A program made the position numbers and the translations under genes. DNA of 16,773 nt from CAZLPZ01 sp964561535. Lineage in GTDB: Bacteria > Pseudomonadota > Alphaproteobacteria > Micavibrionales > Micavibrionaceae. Shown piece after piece: positions 6,309-13,045 of the stretch (the stretch's first letter is position 1; the number at the start of each line of letters is the position of its first letter). The stretch covers positions 1 through 16,773 of the forward strand of contig CAZLPZ010000035.1 of the NCBI GenBank assembly GCA_964561535.1, written 5' to 3'. The notes under the pieces are model-generated. The model was not told the DNA's origin and ran no database searches. It was given only the letters and a program-made list of their open reading frames with translations.

Positions 6309-7796
6309 ATGGCCGATGATTCTTTAAATACACCATCCGAACCTCCTCAAAAACGTCCGGTGAAAAAGACGGGGAAGGGCGCGTCCGTTAAAAAGACGGG
6401 ATCAAAATCCGCCCTAAAACTCCCTCCGTTCTTGGCTAAAATCCCTCTGCCGTATTTGGGCGGCGGGGCGGCCGCGATTGTCATGGTGATGTTTGTGGTG
6501 ATTAAGGCGGCGATGACACCGTTGCCGGGCGAGATACAACCGCAACCTGCCGTGCCGCAACAACAAGAACAGCCACAGCCGGATGCGACGGCACCAACGA
6601 CACAACAACCAACAGCTGCGCCGACGGGGCAATCTGTACCTGTAACACAAACCGCTCCTGAATCCACCGTTCCGGTCTATGGCGGCCCGACGGAATTGAC
6701 CGCACCGGGGGGGGAATCGGGCCTGCCGCTGATTTCCCCTTATGGACAGACCTATGCCGAGCTGGGGCGGCGCGTGCGGATGGATTTGGCGGGGTTTGAA
6801 GCGGCCACAACCCTTTATGAAATTCCGGATATCGGATCGGATACAGGATTGGGATATGGCATGCGATTGCCGAAAGAATGGGTGTCGGTGGGGCAAGGGC
6901 CGATTGGCGTTGGGACGGGCGTATCGGATATTTTGGCGTCTTATGTATCACCGCCGGTTGCGGGAAATCGACAATCATTCAAAGTCGAGGTGCAAAAAAT
7001 TCCTTTTGCGATGCAGATCCGCGATTTTATGGCGTTGCGGGCCAAATCTGATTTAATTACGTATCAGGCGATGTCCGTATATGGGACAAATCGAGCCGAA
7101 GCGTTGTATGTGGTGACCGAAAGTAATGTTTCGTATATGGTCCGAATGGTGGCCATCTTATCCGGTGATCGTGTATTGACGGCCGATTACCGCGTTCCTG
7201 TCGATCAATATGACGCGGAACAAGACCTTCAGACTTGGGCCATTACGCGGTTTTATGTGGTTGAGGGGAATGATATTGGGGCGGAAGAGACAAAGTCGGC
7301 GGATTTTTTAGATTTAGGGTCATTTCAATATCCGGCGTCTTGGCGTGTTCAGGCCACGGATATTCAAACGCTGGAACGGATGCGCATCTCGGTCGCAAAT
7401 CTTCCGTCGTCGGATAACATGGGAACCGAGGAAGTATTAAAAGGGCAAATTGATGTGATGTTATTTGCCCGCGATCAGGCGAATTCAGAAGCGCGCATGA
7501 TCGACACGATGAATGGGTTGGTTTCTGCACAAGGGGTGCATCTGGGTGAACCGATAGGCTGGTTTGAGGCCAAGATTCCTTTAAAGATGGAAAAGATATT
7601 TGCGCGGGTGTATCCGTTAATAGATAAAAATGGAACCGAACAGACCTATCAATATTGGTTACTTGAAATAAAAGGGCTGAAACAGTTTTTTATGGTGGGT
7701 TTGTTTTCGCCTACAAGAGATCAGGATTTGACGCTTTGGACCCAAAATTACGCTGCGTTTCGTACCGTGATTGAAACGATAAAAGAGGCCGACTAG
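6309..7796 (+). CDS. single-pass inner-membrane protein with Pro/Gln linker and paired periplasmic domains
   Basis: A 495-residue protein of unknown function. Residues 1-45 are polar and rich in lysine (cytoplasmic). Residues 48-68 are one hydrophobic segment (GGGAAAIVMVMFVVIKAAM). Residues 72-120 are a Pro/Gln/Thr-rich linker (QPQPAVPQQQEQPQP). The rest is a periplasmic region by the positive-inside rule. It appears to hold two related domains: one beginning near MRLPKEWVSV and one near FQYPASWRVQ, each followed by a beta-rich half containing a TYQ motif and a WxxxxxxF end (LQTWAITRFYVVE and LTLWTQNYAAFRTV). The xYPxxW start recalls DcrB/PsbP-like domains; that is inference. I chose ATG 6309 (MADDSLN) over an upstream in-frame ATG at 6237 because the -10 box TATAAT lies between them. 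Confidence 0.8.
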   Translation: MADDSLNTPSEPPQKRPVKKTGKGASVKKTGSKSALKLPPFLAKIPLPYLGGGAAAIVMVMFVVIKAAMTPLPGEIQPQPAVPQQQEQPQPDATAPTTQQPTAAPTGQSVPVTQTAPESTVPVYGGPTELTAPGGESGLPLISPYGQTYAELGRRVRMDLAGFEAATTLYEIPDIGSDTGLGYGMRLPKEWVSVGQGPIGVGTGVSDILASYVSPPVAGNRQSFKVEVQKIPFAMQIRDFMALRAKSDLITYQAMSVYGTNRAEALYVVTESNVSYMVRMVAILSGDRVLTADYRVPVDQYDAEQDLQTWAITRFYVVEGNDIGAEETKSADFLDLGSFQYPASWRVQATDIQTLERMRISVANLPSSDNMGTEEVLKGQIDVMLFARDQANSEARMIDTMNGLVSAQGVHLGEPIGWFEAKIPLKMEKIFARVYPLIDKNGTEQTYQYWLLEIKGLKQFFMVGLFSPTRDQDLTLWTQNYAAFRTVIETIKEAD

Positions 7797-7831
7797 CCAG
7801 GGCGCGCGGGGGTGATTTTTATCCCACTATA

Positions 7832-7916
7832 TTTCAGGCTTATTTTTGTATCGTTTGCCTGAAACAGGCTGGGGGCCATATGATCTTCCACTTGACTTTC
7901 CCCCCTGTTTTCAGGC
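7832..7916 (+). promoter_or_regulatory. two mutually exclusive hairpins upstream of tRNA-His
   Basis: TTTCAGGC occurs at 7832-7839 and 7909-7916, and its reverse complement GCCTGAAA at 7857-7864 can pair with either copy. The second pairing extends through CAGG and a G5/C6 run (7871-7875 with 7900-7905) into a long imperfect stem. The loop of the second hairpin contains TTGACT (7892-7897), a possible -35 for the tRNA. No T-run follows either stem. The segment may end transcription of the membrane-protein gene or control the tRNA. The remaining bases 7797-7941 show no gene. Confidence 0.4.
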
Positions 7917-7941
7917 ACATATCTGGATGCGTTTTGCGCGT

Positions 7942-8017
7942 GGCGGCTGTAGCTCAGCGGTAGAGCCCTCGGTTGTGGTCCGAGTTGTCGTGGGTTCGAT
8001 CCCCATCAGTCGCCCCA
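7942..8017 (+). tRNA. tRNA-His (anticodon GTG), CCA encoded
   Basis: A full cloverleaf folds by eye. The acceptor is GCGGCTG (7943-7949) with CAGTCGC (8007-8013), one G-T pair. The D stem is GCTC/GAGC, the anticodon stem CTCGG/CCGAG, and the loop TTGTGGT has anticodon GTG at 7975-7977. The T stem is GTGGG/CCCAT around TTCGATC. G-1 at 7942 faces C73 at 8014, the identity pair read by histidyl-tRNA synthetase, and CCA is genomic at 8015-8017. Confidence 0.96.
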
Positions 8018-8143
8018 TTTATATTATATATCAGTGCATCTCAATATGGGGCGTTTGAGTTTTTAGCCAATCTGATGCCGGAACCGAACGTGGATAATGT
8101 TCGGGTTTTCAGCCAAGAGATGCAGAAGTTTATAGGAGAGTGA
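8018..8143 (+). pseudogene. possible gene fragment just downstream of tRNA-His
   Basis: An open frame without its own convincing start runs from the tRNA end to a TGA at 8141. It encodes ISASQYGAFEFLANLMPEPN followed by VDNVRVFSQEMQKFIGE. Composition and codon use look like real coding sequence and like a C-terminal end. The only in-frame ATG (8075) would leave 22 residues and has no ribosome site. An inverted repeat, CCGAAC (8084-8089) with GTTCGG (8099-8104), followed by GTTTT, lies in it and could be the tRNA terminator. I do not recognise the fragment. Confidence 0.3.
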
Positions 8144-8169
8144 TTTTATTCATATAATCTTAAAATATT

Positions 8170-8198
8170 TTGACATAATTTACTAAAAGTACTATGGT
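8170..8198 (+). promoter_or_regulatory. promoter of the oxidoreductase gene
   Basis: TTGACA (8170-8175), a 17-base spacer and TATGGT (8193-8198) make a good sigma70-type promoter. Transcription would start near 8205 and leave a leader of about 65 bases before the ATG at 8272. Confidence 0.6.
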
Positions 8199-8271
8199 AA
8201 CTCAAGTGTATAATTAATTAAAGTCGTAGGCTTTATTCTATGTCGTTTATGCCTAAATTGGTAAGAAAATC

Positions 8272-9597
8272 ATGGCCACTAAAATAGATAATATTTTTCT
8301 TGATCAAAATGCTATGGCAGTCGTCGTTGGCTATGGCAAGATGGGCCGGATGTATGGACGCCAGATGCTTAAAGGGATGTCCGATAATCATCAGATTATA
8401 ATTATTGATCCATCTTTAGATCGGCAGCAACAGGCAATTCAAGATGGCATTGAGCCTGCGTTGGTTTTTCCTTCCTTACAAGAAGCTATGGATGCTGGAA
8501 TTTTGGGTTACAAACCGATTTTAATGATCAATGCAACATCTGAAAGCGCGCATTATAATGTCGCAAAAACGATGTTGGATTATGTCGCACAGCAAGGAAA
8601 TCCTTTAGCCTATGTCACTGAAAAACCTTTCATGACGTCAACAGCGCAAGCTGAAGAAATCGCTGCTGGACTTGAACGCGTGGGGGCTGCGTTCGCCCTA
8701 AATATGATTTGTGAACATGCGGAATTCCGCCCCAAAGTCACGGAGATGATATCGGATTTGCGTCAAACACATAACGTGAGCAAAGTCGTTGCTGCATTAG
8801 GGACCAATCATCTTACTGACTCACGTAATATATATGGGGTTGCAACCGAAATCGTTCATCCTTTGGGTATTATCGATGGGCTTTTTCCTGAAGCAGGGGG
8901 TCTTACTCCTGATCGCATAAATGTCTGGCAAGGTGATGTTTCAGATTCCAGAAAAACCTTCAGATGCAATGCAGAAGGTGTCTGGTCTGGATTGAAGGAC
9001 CCCAATTTTAAAGCCCATGTATATTCGGGTTTTAACTGGACTGAATATCAATGCCCGGTTGTGCTTGAGTTTTCAAACAAGGAAAATCCTAGTCAGCGCA
9101 AATATCTCCAATTGTATTATGATGAGCCAGGAACATATCAAGATGGCTGGGTTCTAATGCACGAAGATGGTTCAAAAGAATCGTATTTGCATATTGATAC
9201 GCAGGATGATATCCCACCGAACATGCGTGGCTTTAAAAAATTATCGCGTATGGTATCGCGTGTCGTAGATGGATTTAACGAATTTCTTGAAAGCGGCGAT
9301 CCACGCACGGTTCTGGGCCCAAATAATTTACAGTCCGCTTTAATGTTGCAAAGAAATATTGATCCTCTACAAGGAAAAGCCAATAGCAAGGTGCGGGTGT
9401 TTGATTACGGTCAGAACATACCTCTTATTGCACCGCCGTTGCCAGATTTGCGTGAGTTGCCAGATATTATGCCGGAAGCATACGCTGCTTTATTAGATGG
9501 AATTATAGACCAAACACGTGAACGCTATACTGCTCTAGGGCCCCAGGCCAGCGTTACGCATGGCGTTCAATTAATAAAGAATGAGCCTCTGATTTAA
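8272..9597 (+). CDS. Gfo/Idh/MocA-family NAD(P)-dependent oxidoreductase
   Basis: A 441-residue cytoplasmic protein with an N-terminal Rossmann fold. VVVGYGKMGRMYG carries the GxGxMG dinucleotide loop (Gly20, Gly22, Gly25), IIIIDP ends strand two (Asp46, which may favour NAD), NATSESAHYNVAKTML (88-102) matches the family's ATPxxxHxxxA helix, and TEKPF (116-120) is the EKP signature. The C-terminal part (ICEHAEFRP, EIVHPLGIIDGLF) would form the substrate-binding sheet. Family members act on sugars, inositols, biliverdin or similar; the substrate cannot be assigned. It is somewhat longer than the usual 330-400 residues. The ribosome site is weak (TAAG upstream). It stands alone between its own promoter and terminator. 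Confidence 0.85.
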   Translation: MATKIDNIFLDQNAMAVVVGYGKMGRMYGRQMLKGMSDNHQIIIIDPSLDRQQQAIQDGIEPALVFPSLQEAMDAGILGYKPILMINATSESAHYNVAKTMLDYVAQQGNPLAYVTEKPFMTSTAQAEEIAAGLERVGAAFALNMICEHAEFRPKVTEMISDLRQTHNVSKVVAALGTNHLTDSRNIYGVATEIVHPLGIIDGLFPEAGGLTPDRINVWQGDVSDSRKTFRCNAEGVWSGLKDPNFKAHVYSGFNWTEYQCPVVLEFSNKENPSQRKYLQLYYDEPGTYQDGWVLMHEDGSKESYLHIDTQDDIPPNMRGFKKLSRMVSRVVDGFNEFLESGDPRTVLGPNNLQSALMLQRNIDPLQGKANSKVRVFDYGQNIPLIAPPLPDLRELPDIMPEAYAALLDGIIDQTRERYTALGPQASVTHGVQLIKNEPLI

Positions 9598-9604
9598 AGA
9601 TACT

Positions 9605-9643
9605 TGGATGGGTTATCTTTTAAAGATAGTTATCCATTTTTTT
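9605..9643 (+). terminator. rho-independent terminator of the oxidoreductase gene
   Basis: TGGAT (9605-9609) pairs with ATCCA (9632-9636), and TATCTTT (9614-9620, one-base offset) pairs with AAAGATA (9622-9628). Seven T residues follow immediately. It lies within 10 bases of the stop codon. Confidence 0.75.
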
Positions 9644-9676
9644 AGGCCTCTATTTCTAAAAATATGAATGTTAGGT

Positions 9677-9727
9677 CCTCCATTTTAGAAAGTCGACAGG
9701 CACTTCTGTTATTGGAGGTTATTTTTT
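9677..9727 (+). terminator. second hairpin with T-run
   Basis: CCTCCA (9677-9682) pairs with TGGAGG (9713-9718), with an inner ACAG/CTGT stem, followed by TTATTTTTT. It may back up the terminator just before it, or be the 3' end of an unseen small RNA. No gene is visible in 9644-9796. Confidence 0.35.
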
Positions 9728-9796
9728 AAAAGAGTACAAAACACCCTTGCGCTGTCGCTCTACGCAGTTACATCCTAGATGAATATTCCCTCACCA

Positions 9797-10201
9797 TCAA
9801 GGGCGAGGATCATTTGTTTTTGTGGGCCAGGATACCCAATAACCCATTCCTTCAATTTCTTGACCTCCTGGCAAAAGAGGAGTAGCAAGTTCTGGTTGTA
9901 CTGGTGTCATTTCAGAAGCTCCATCTCGAATTGCACGAAGAACATGGGACAGTATAAGACGCTCTTTCCTTCTTTCTGTACGCGAGTCACTATCGCGTAC
10001 GCGCCCTTTCATTTCTTCGACTCCACGAACAATTACTCCCGATCTCGTCGGATCGTACATAGTAGTTCTGATAGAGGAGTTCAATAGCGTCACTCTCTCC
10101 CCATTATGAACATTAAACATCGCACAAACTTCAGGCCTGCCGTCTTGGTGCAAAACATGCGCGACACCTTTGTAGAATTGACCAACCCTTTTTGCTCCCA
10201 T
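9797..10201 (-). CDS. unknown 134-residue protein
   Basis: Soluble, basic, unrecognised protein starting MGAKRVGQFYKGVAHVL. The N-terminal third looks like a small beta domain (GRPEVCAMFNVHNGERVTLL). The middle is strongly charged and likely helical (EEMKGRVRDSDSRTERRKER), and the C-terminus is a Pro/Gly-rich tail ending in WPTKTNDPRP. There is no signal peptide or membrane segment. An AAGGGG ribosome site precedes the ATG and a near-consensus promoter lies upstream, so I treat it as a real gene although nothing identifies its function. A charged helix could bind nucleic acid, but that is a guess. Confidence 0.65.
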   Translation of the reverse strand: MGAKRVGQFYKGVAHVLHQDGRPEVCAMFNVHNGERVTLLNSSIRTTMYDPTRSGVIVRGVEEMKGRVRDSDSRTERRKERLILSHVLRAIRDGASEMTPVQPELATPLLPGGQEIEGMGYWVSWPTKTNDPRP

Positions 10202-10605
10202 GATAAATGCCCCTTAATAAATCGTTAACTTTTATATACCTCATATCATATCAATACAAATATAATATGTCAATATAAATTCTTAATATTTACCGTTTTG
10301 TTTTGGCAGATTCTACCTAACTGTTTGCGTGTATCACAAATCCAAATGCAGGCCAGTTTTGTAAAGTTTAGTGGAAAGTGGACGCCTTTAGGATTATTGA
10401 TTCTTCACTATTATCTTGCAGTTCTAGGGCTAGTTCTTTTTAATTTTTTCTTGAAAGAATGCGAGTGGCGGCTTAATGTAGGCTTACTAAAAGCACTTCT
10501 GGATGACCTCAAAATCATTTTAAAAAATTATTATTAGGTGTCAGCCCCGAAATTTTATTTAGGTCTGTACCAAATTTTAATAGCCCCGTTCACGATCAAA
10601 ATCTG
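10202..10605. other. AT-rich intergenic stretch
   Basis: About 400 bases between the 3' end of the GIY-YIG gene and the start of the 134-residue gene. Apart from the promoter at 10245-10273 I see no supported gene. A 79-codon plus-strand frame from a TTG at 10298 contains a hydrophobic stretch but has neither ribosome site nor ATG start. On the minus strand CGGGGCT occurs twice within 50 bases downstream of the nuclease gene, without a clear terminator. Confidence 0.5.
10245..10273 (-). promoter_or_regulatory. near-consensus promoter of the 134-residue gene
   Basis: On the minus strand TTGACA (10268-10273), 17 bases and TATGAT (10245-10250) match sigma70 consensus at 11 of 12 positions. The start would lie near 10238, with a leader of about 37 bases carrying AAGGGG. 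Confidence 0.7.
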
Positions 10606-11685
10606 CTAATGAATACGTTTGTACGTTCTTCCTGAAACAACATTCCTGACTTGTGCTTCATTTAACGCCTCTACCTCTTTTGTAATTTCAGGAATAGATC
10701 GCCCCAAATTTGCAAGAGAGCGAATTTGAAGTACTTGGTCTGGTGATAATGTATTGTCCCTTGCCTCAATAACCCGTAAATAGAATTCATCATCTTCCCA
10801 AAGTTCCGACATAAAAGGGTTTGGTATGCCTTTCCTTGGGTTCTGTCTGATGTATTCTACAATCGCTCGATCTCTTTCTTCGAGCGAAACGATAGCTCGG
10901 TCCGTTATGCGGTATTCATGTAAATACTTCATGCCTTTGAATCCGCCAGGTATCATATTTAATCCTTTTGGGGTCAACGACCACCGATCAACGTATCTCT
11001 CTTCCCATTCCATCGCTTCTTCAAAGGAAAGATTCACCATTTGCAAGTCTGACACATAGACCATCCCTGACTCTCCATAGCTTTCTTGCCACGCACGATG
11101 GAACAACTTATGGCTGCCATTAAATGATTCTCCCATATGCTCACGAAAACGTTTAAACCAATTCCGACCCGTAATGCCTACATAGTGCATTTCATTTGTT
11201 TGATGCCCACTTATATTTTCTGGCTCTGTTTCATCGTTCAGGGCGCTGTATTTGATCGTGTGAACATACCCTTGATAGCCTGCGTTAGCGTCACCCCATC
11301 CTTTAAGCAAAAATTGTAAAGGCATCTTGCATGTCCATCTTGTTCCATTTGGATAGATATGAGAAATCTCTATTTTAATAAGCTTATTAATCCCCGTGCG
11401 TGCAAATTCTGGAAAGGCTATATTATCCTTCAGACTATGTTGTACTCGCCCTGTGCTAAAATCGAATGTCAGGTAAACATCTATGTCATAGTGTAAAAAT
11501 CTATCCCAGAGTTTGTGATATTGTGTCTTTTGATTGCGTATAATGAGCTTGTCGAGAATTCCTAAATGATTTGGGTAGGAATTCAACTCACCTAAATAGT
11601 CATCAAGTTCTCTAATTCTTGATATTGTTAAATTTGGTGGTAACAATGCCGTGCAGTTTTGAATGTCTAAATATTTTGTTTTCAT
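10606..11685 (-). CDS. GIY-YIG nuclease with helix-turn-helix C-terminus
   Basis: A 359-residue probable DNA endonuclease. The GIY-YIG core spans about 139-250: GYVHTIKY (139-146) replaces the GIY strand, YVGITGR (168-174) is the YIG strand, FKRFREH (177-183) holds the conserved Arg, Glu228 in MEWEERYVDRW is the metal-binding Glu, and Asn243 in GLNMIPGG follows exactly 15 residues later, as Glu75 and Asn90 do in I-TevI. Residues 1-135 are an N-terminal domain I do not recognise. The end (LSPDQVLQIRSLANLGRS, then IPEITKEV and VRNVVSGRTYKRI) matches the small DNA-binding repeat at the tails of many homing endonucleases. An AAAGG site eight bases before the ATG supports the start. It could be a free-standing homing endonuclease, a mobile-element nuclease or a restriction-type enzyme; no intron or methylase is visible beside it. 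Confidence 0.75.
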   Translation of the reverse strand: MKTKYLDIQNCTALLPPNLTISRIRELDDYLGELNSYPNHLGILDKLIIRNQKTQYHKLWDRFLHYDIDVYLTFDFSTGRVQHSLKDNIAFPEFARTGINKLIKIEISHIYPNGTRWTCKMPLQFLLKGWGDANAGYQGYVHTIKYSALNDETEPENISGHQTNEMHYVGITGRNWFKRFREHMGESFNGSHKLFHRAWQESYGESGMVYVSDLQMVNLSFEEAMEWEERYVDRWSLTPKGLNMIPGGFKGMKYLHEYRITDRAIVSLEERDRAIVEYIRQNPRKGIPNPFMSELWEDDEFYLRVIEARDNTLSPDQVLQIRSLANLGRSIPEITKEVEALNEAQVRNVVSGRTYKRIH

Positions 11686-11965
11686 ATACGAACCTTTGCT
11701 AACTATTGAGCCTTATATATTGTGACAGATAATATCAAATTGAATTATCTCTTTTATCGCATATATATCCTTGGAAAATGTTCCAACTAAAGTATGAAGG
11801 CTAGACGGGATCTTTAGCCAATACCCACCCCGTTCGGCCCAAAGGTCTTTGGTTTCAGGAGAGATTCGAACTGGGCCATGGCTCGATAAACAATGCAAAA
11901 TAGGGTGAATGAGCCTCTTATTTATTAGCAGAATCCAAAGATTTTGGCCATATAAAACCTAACAT

Positions 11966-12280
11966 TTATTCGATTTTTTTAACTATAAAGTCCTTCATCA
12001 TTGTTAGGTAAGAATTTAATGCTGCTTGCCCGTGTTGTGTAATTTCGTATGACGTGACAGGTTTTTTGCCGATAAATTTCTTATCGATACGTATTAATCC
12101 GGCTTGTTCAAGTTTTGCGGCGTGAATAGAGAAGTTACCCTTTGTTAAAGGTAACTTCTCTAACATTGTATTAAAATCAACGGCCGTTTTCTCTGCCGCT
12201 AGCGTTGCCATGATGGCCAAGCGAACGCGATCCATAAGGAACGGATGAATATCCAAAATATCTTTTGGTGTACCTACCAT
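11966..12280 (-). CDS. winged-helix transcriptional regulator (HTH_34/MarR-like)
   Basis: A 104-residue one-domain regulator. The pattern LDIHPFLMDRVRLAIMATL, then the recognition region LTKGNFSIHAAKLEQAGLI (45-63), then the wing KKFIGKKPVTSYEITQHG matches the small winged-helix family (PF13601 type) that often accompanies a membrane protein. Its ATG overlaps the TAA of the upstream membrane-protein gene (TAATG), so the two are translated in concert. The likely targets are the paired AAAC-NA-GTTT sites in the divergent promoter region upstream of the operon (autoregulation by inference). Its coding sequence also contains a perfect 12-pair inverted repeat exactly over the helix-turn-helix. Confidence 0.85.
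   Translation of the reverse strand: MVGTPKDILDIHPFLMDRVRLAIMATLAAEKTAVDFNTMLEKLPLTKGNFSIHAAKLEQAGLIRIDKKFIGKKPVTSYEITQHGQAALNSYLTMMKDFIVKKIE
12128..12161. repeat. perfect 12-bp inverted repeat inside the regulator gene
   Basis: AGAGAAGTTACC (12128-12139) is mirrored by GGTAACTTCTCT (12150-12161) around a 10-base loop. In the mRNA it forms a hairpin over the codons for EKLPLTKGNFS of the helix-turn-helix. It is longer than expected by chance in coding DNA. Confidence 0.8.
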
Positions 12281-12957
12281 TATGCATCCTCACCTTGAGT
12301 CATTTTTTGTTTTAGTGCCCGAAGATTGAAAAGGCTAAGGATGTTTACAGATCCAAAAAATATAAGCGGAACGATCATATGGGGTGCACCCATCACGAGC
12401 ATCGATATACCGGTTATAAAACAAATGATCCCAGAGCAATATGATTGAAGGAGGGGTAGATAAAAATGGCGCCCGTGAACGATTAAATCGCCCGTGTACA
12501 TAAGGAGAAGACCGGCAATCCATTCTGGATGCTCTGATAGAATAATAAGAGCAAAAATTGAGAATTTAAGCGTTAGGTCCGCAAGAATTGAGAAATTTCG
12601 ATAATAGATAAAATGGTTTGATGCAAAAGTGTGCAGAGTTTGATTTTCTGTCTTTGCCTTTTTACCAATCAGCCATAAATATGCGACCACGATACCAATA
12701 AGAAATAGTCCAACATTCCACAATCCATCTCGTTGCAAAATTGGATTGGATTGCGATGCCAATAGATCGTTTGTGATCACCCCAGTTGTAGTTTCCCACA
12801 ACACGAGGCATAGAACACCAAATAAAGAGATAAAGTTGAGGCGTATATGTGTTTCAAGCGATTTAACGCTGATAAATGCCTTATCTTTGGGGGCTAAAAT
12901 TATTTTCTTAATGAAATCAATATCTTCAATAACTTTATCTGCTGACAACTGGCTCAT
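12280..12957 (-). CDS. polytopic membrane protein, partner of the winged-helix regulator
   Basis: A 225-residue inner-membrane protein of unknown function. A polar N-terminal region (1-38) is followed by about six hydrophobic segments, near 40-60, 78-98, 125-141, 146-160, 173-190 and 192-211. The C-terminus is short, charged and probably cytoplasmic (LKQKMTQGEDA). The GGAGGTG ribosome site six bases before the ATG is close to ideal. It is the first gene of a two-gene operon with the overlapping regulator. Membrane protein plus HTH_34 regulator pairs recur in proteobacteria, as far as I recall, without a settled function. Sensing or sequestration of the regulator by the membrane protein is conceivable but not shown. 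Confidence 0.8.
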   Translation of the reverse strand: MSQLSADKVIEDIDFIKKIILAPKDKAFISVKSLETHIRLNFISLFGVLCLVLWETTTGVITNDLLASQSNPILQRDGLWNVGLFLIGIVVAYLWLIGKKAKTENQTLHTFASNHFIYYRNFSILADLTLKFSIFALIILSEHPEWIAGLLLMYTGDLIVHGRHFYLPLLQSYCSGIICFITGISMLVMGAPHMIVPLIFFGSVNILSLFNLRALKQKMTQGEDA

Positions 12958-12969
12958 ATTTGCACCTCC

Positions 12970-13022
12970 ATAAACGAGTTTGTATTATAAACCAGTTTAT
13001 GATATTATGGTTATGTTGTCAA
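12970..13022. promoter_or_regulatory. shared divergent promoter region with two operator-like repeats
   Basis: ATAAACGAGTTT (12970-12981) and ATAAACCAGTTT (12987-12998) are direct repeats with one difference and a 17-base period; each contains the palindrome AAAC-NA-GTTT. On the plus strand TTGTAT (12980-12985) and TATTAT (13003-13008) are 17 bases apart. On the minus strand TTGACA (13017-13022) and TAAACT (12994-12999) are 17 apart, with TATAAT (12984-12989) as an alternative -10. Both repeats overlap promoter elements in both directions, so one repressor could control both sides. Confidence 0.6.
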
Positions 13023-13045
13023 GTTTAATCACGGAGGGACGTAAT

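Noticed and set aside
6347..6978. Cys/Gly-rich and Arg/His-rich minus-strand frames
   Set aside because: They are reverse readings of the low-complexity Pro/Gln linker of the membrane protein.
7846..8058. 70-codon plus-strand frame overlapping tRNA-His
   Set aside because: It runs through the tRNA gene and the hairpins and has no proper start.
10298..10537. 79-codon plus-strand frame with a hydrophobic stretch
   Set aside because: It starts with TTG, has no ribosome-binding site or promoter, and lies in low-GC DNA where hydrophobic frames arise by chance.
11713..11898. 61-codon minus-strand frame and a GTTCGAATC segment like a tRNA T-loop (near 11866)
   Set aside because: The frame has a TTG start and no ribosome site. 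The bases flanking the T-loop-like segment do not pair as a T stem, so no tRNA is present. I see nothing else in 11686-11965.
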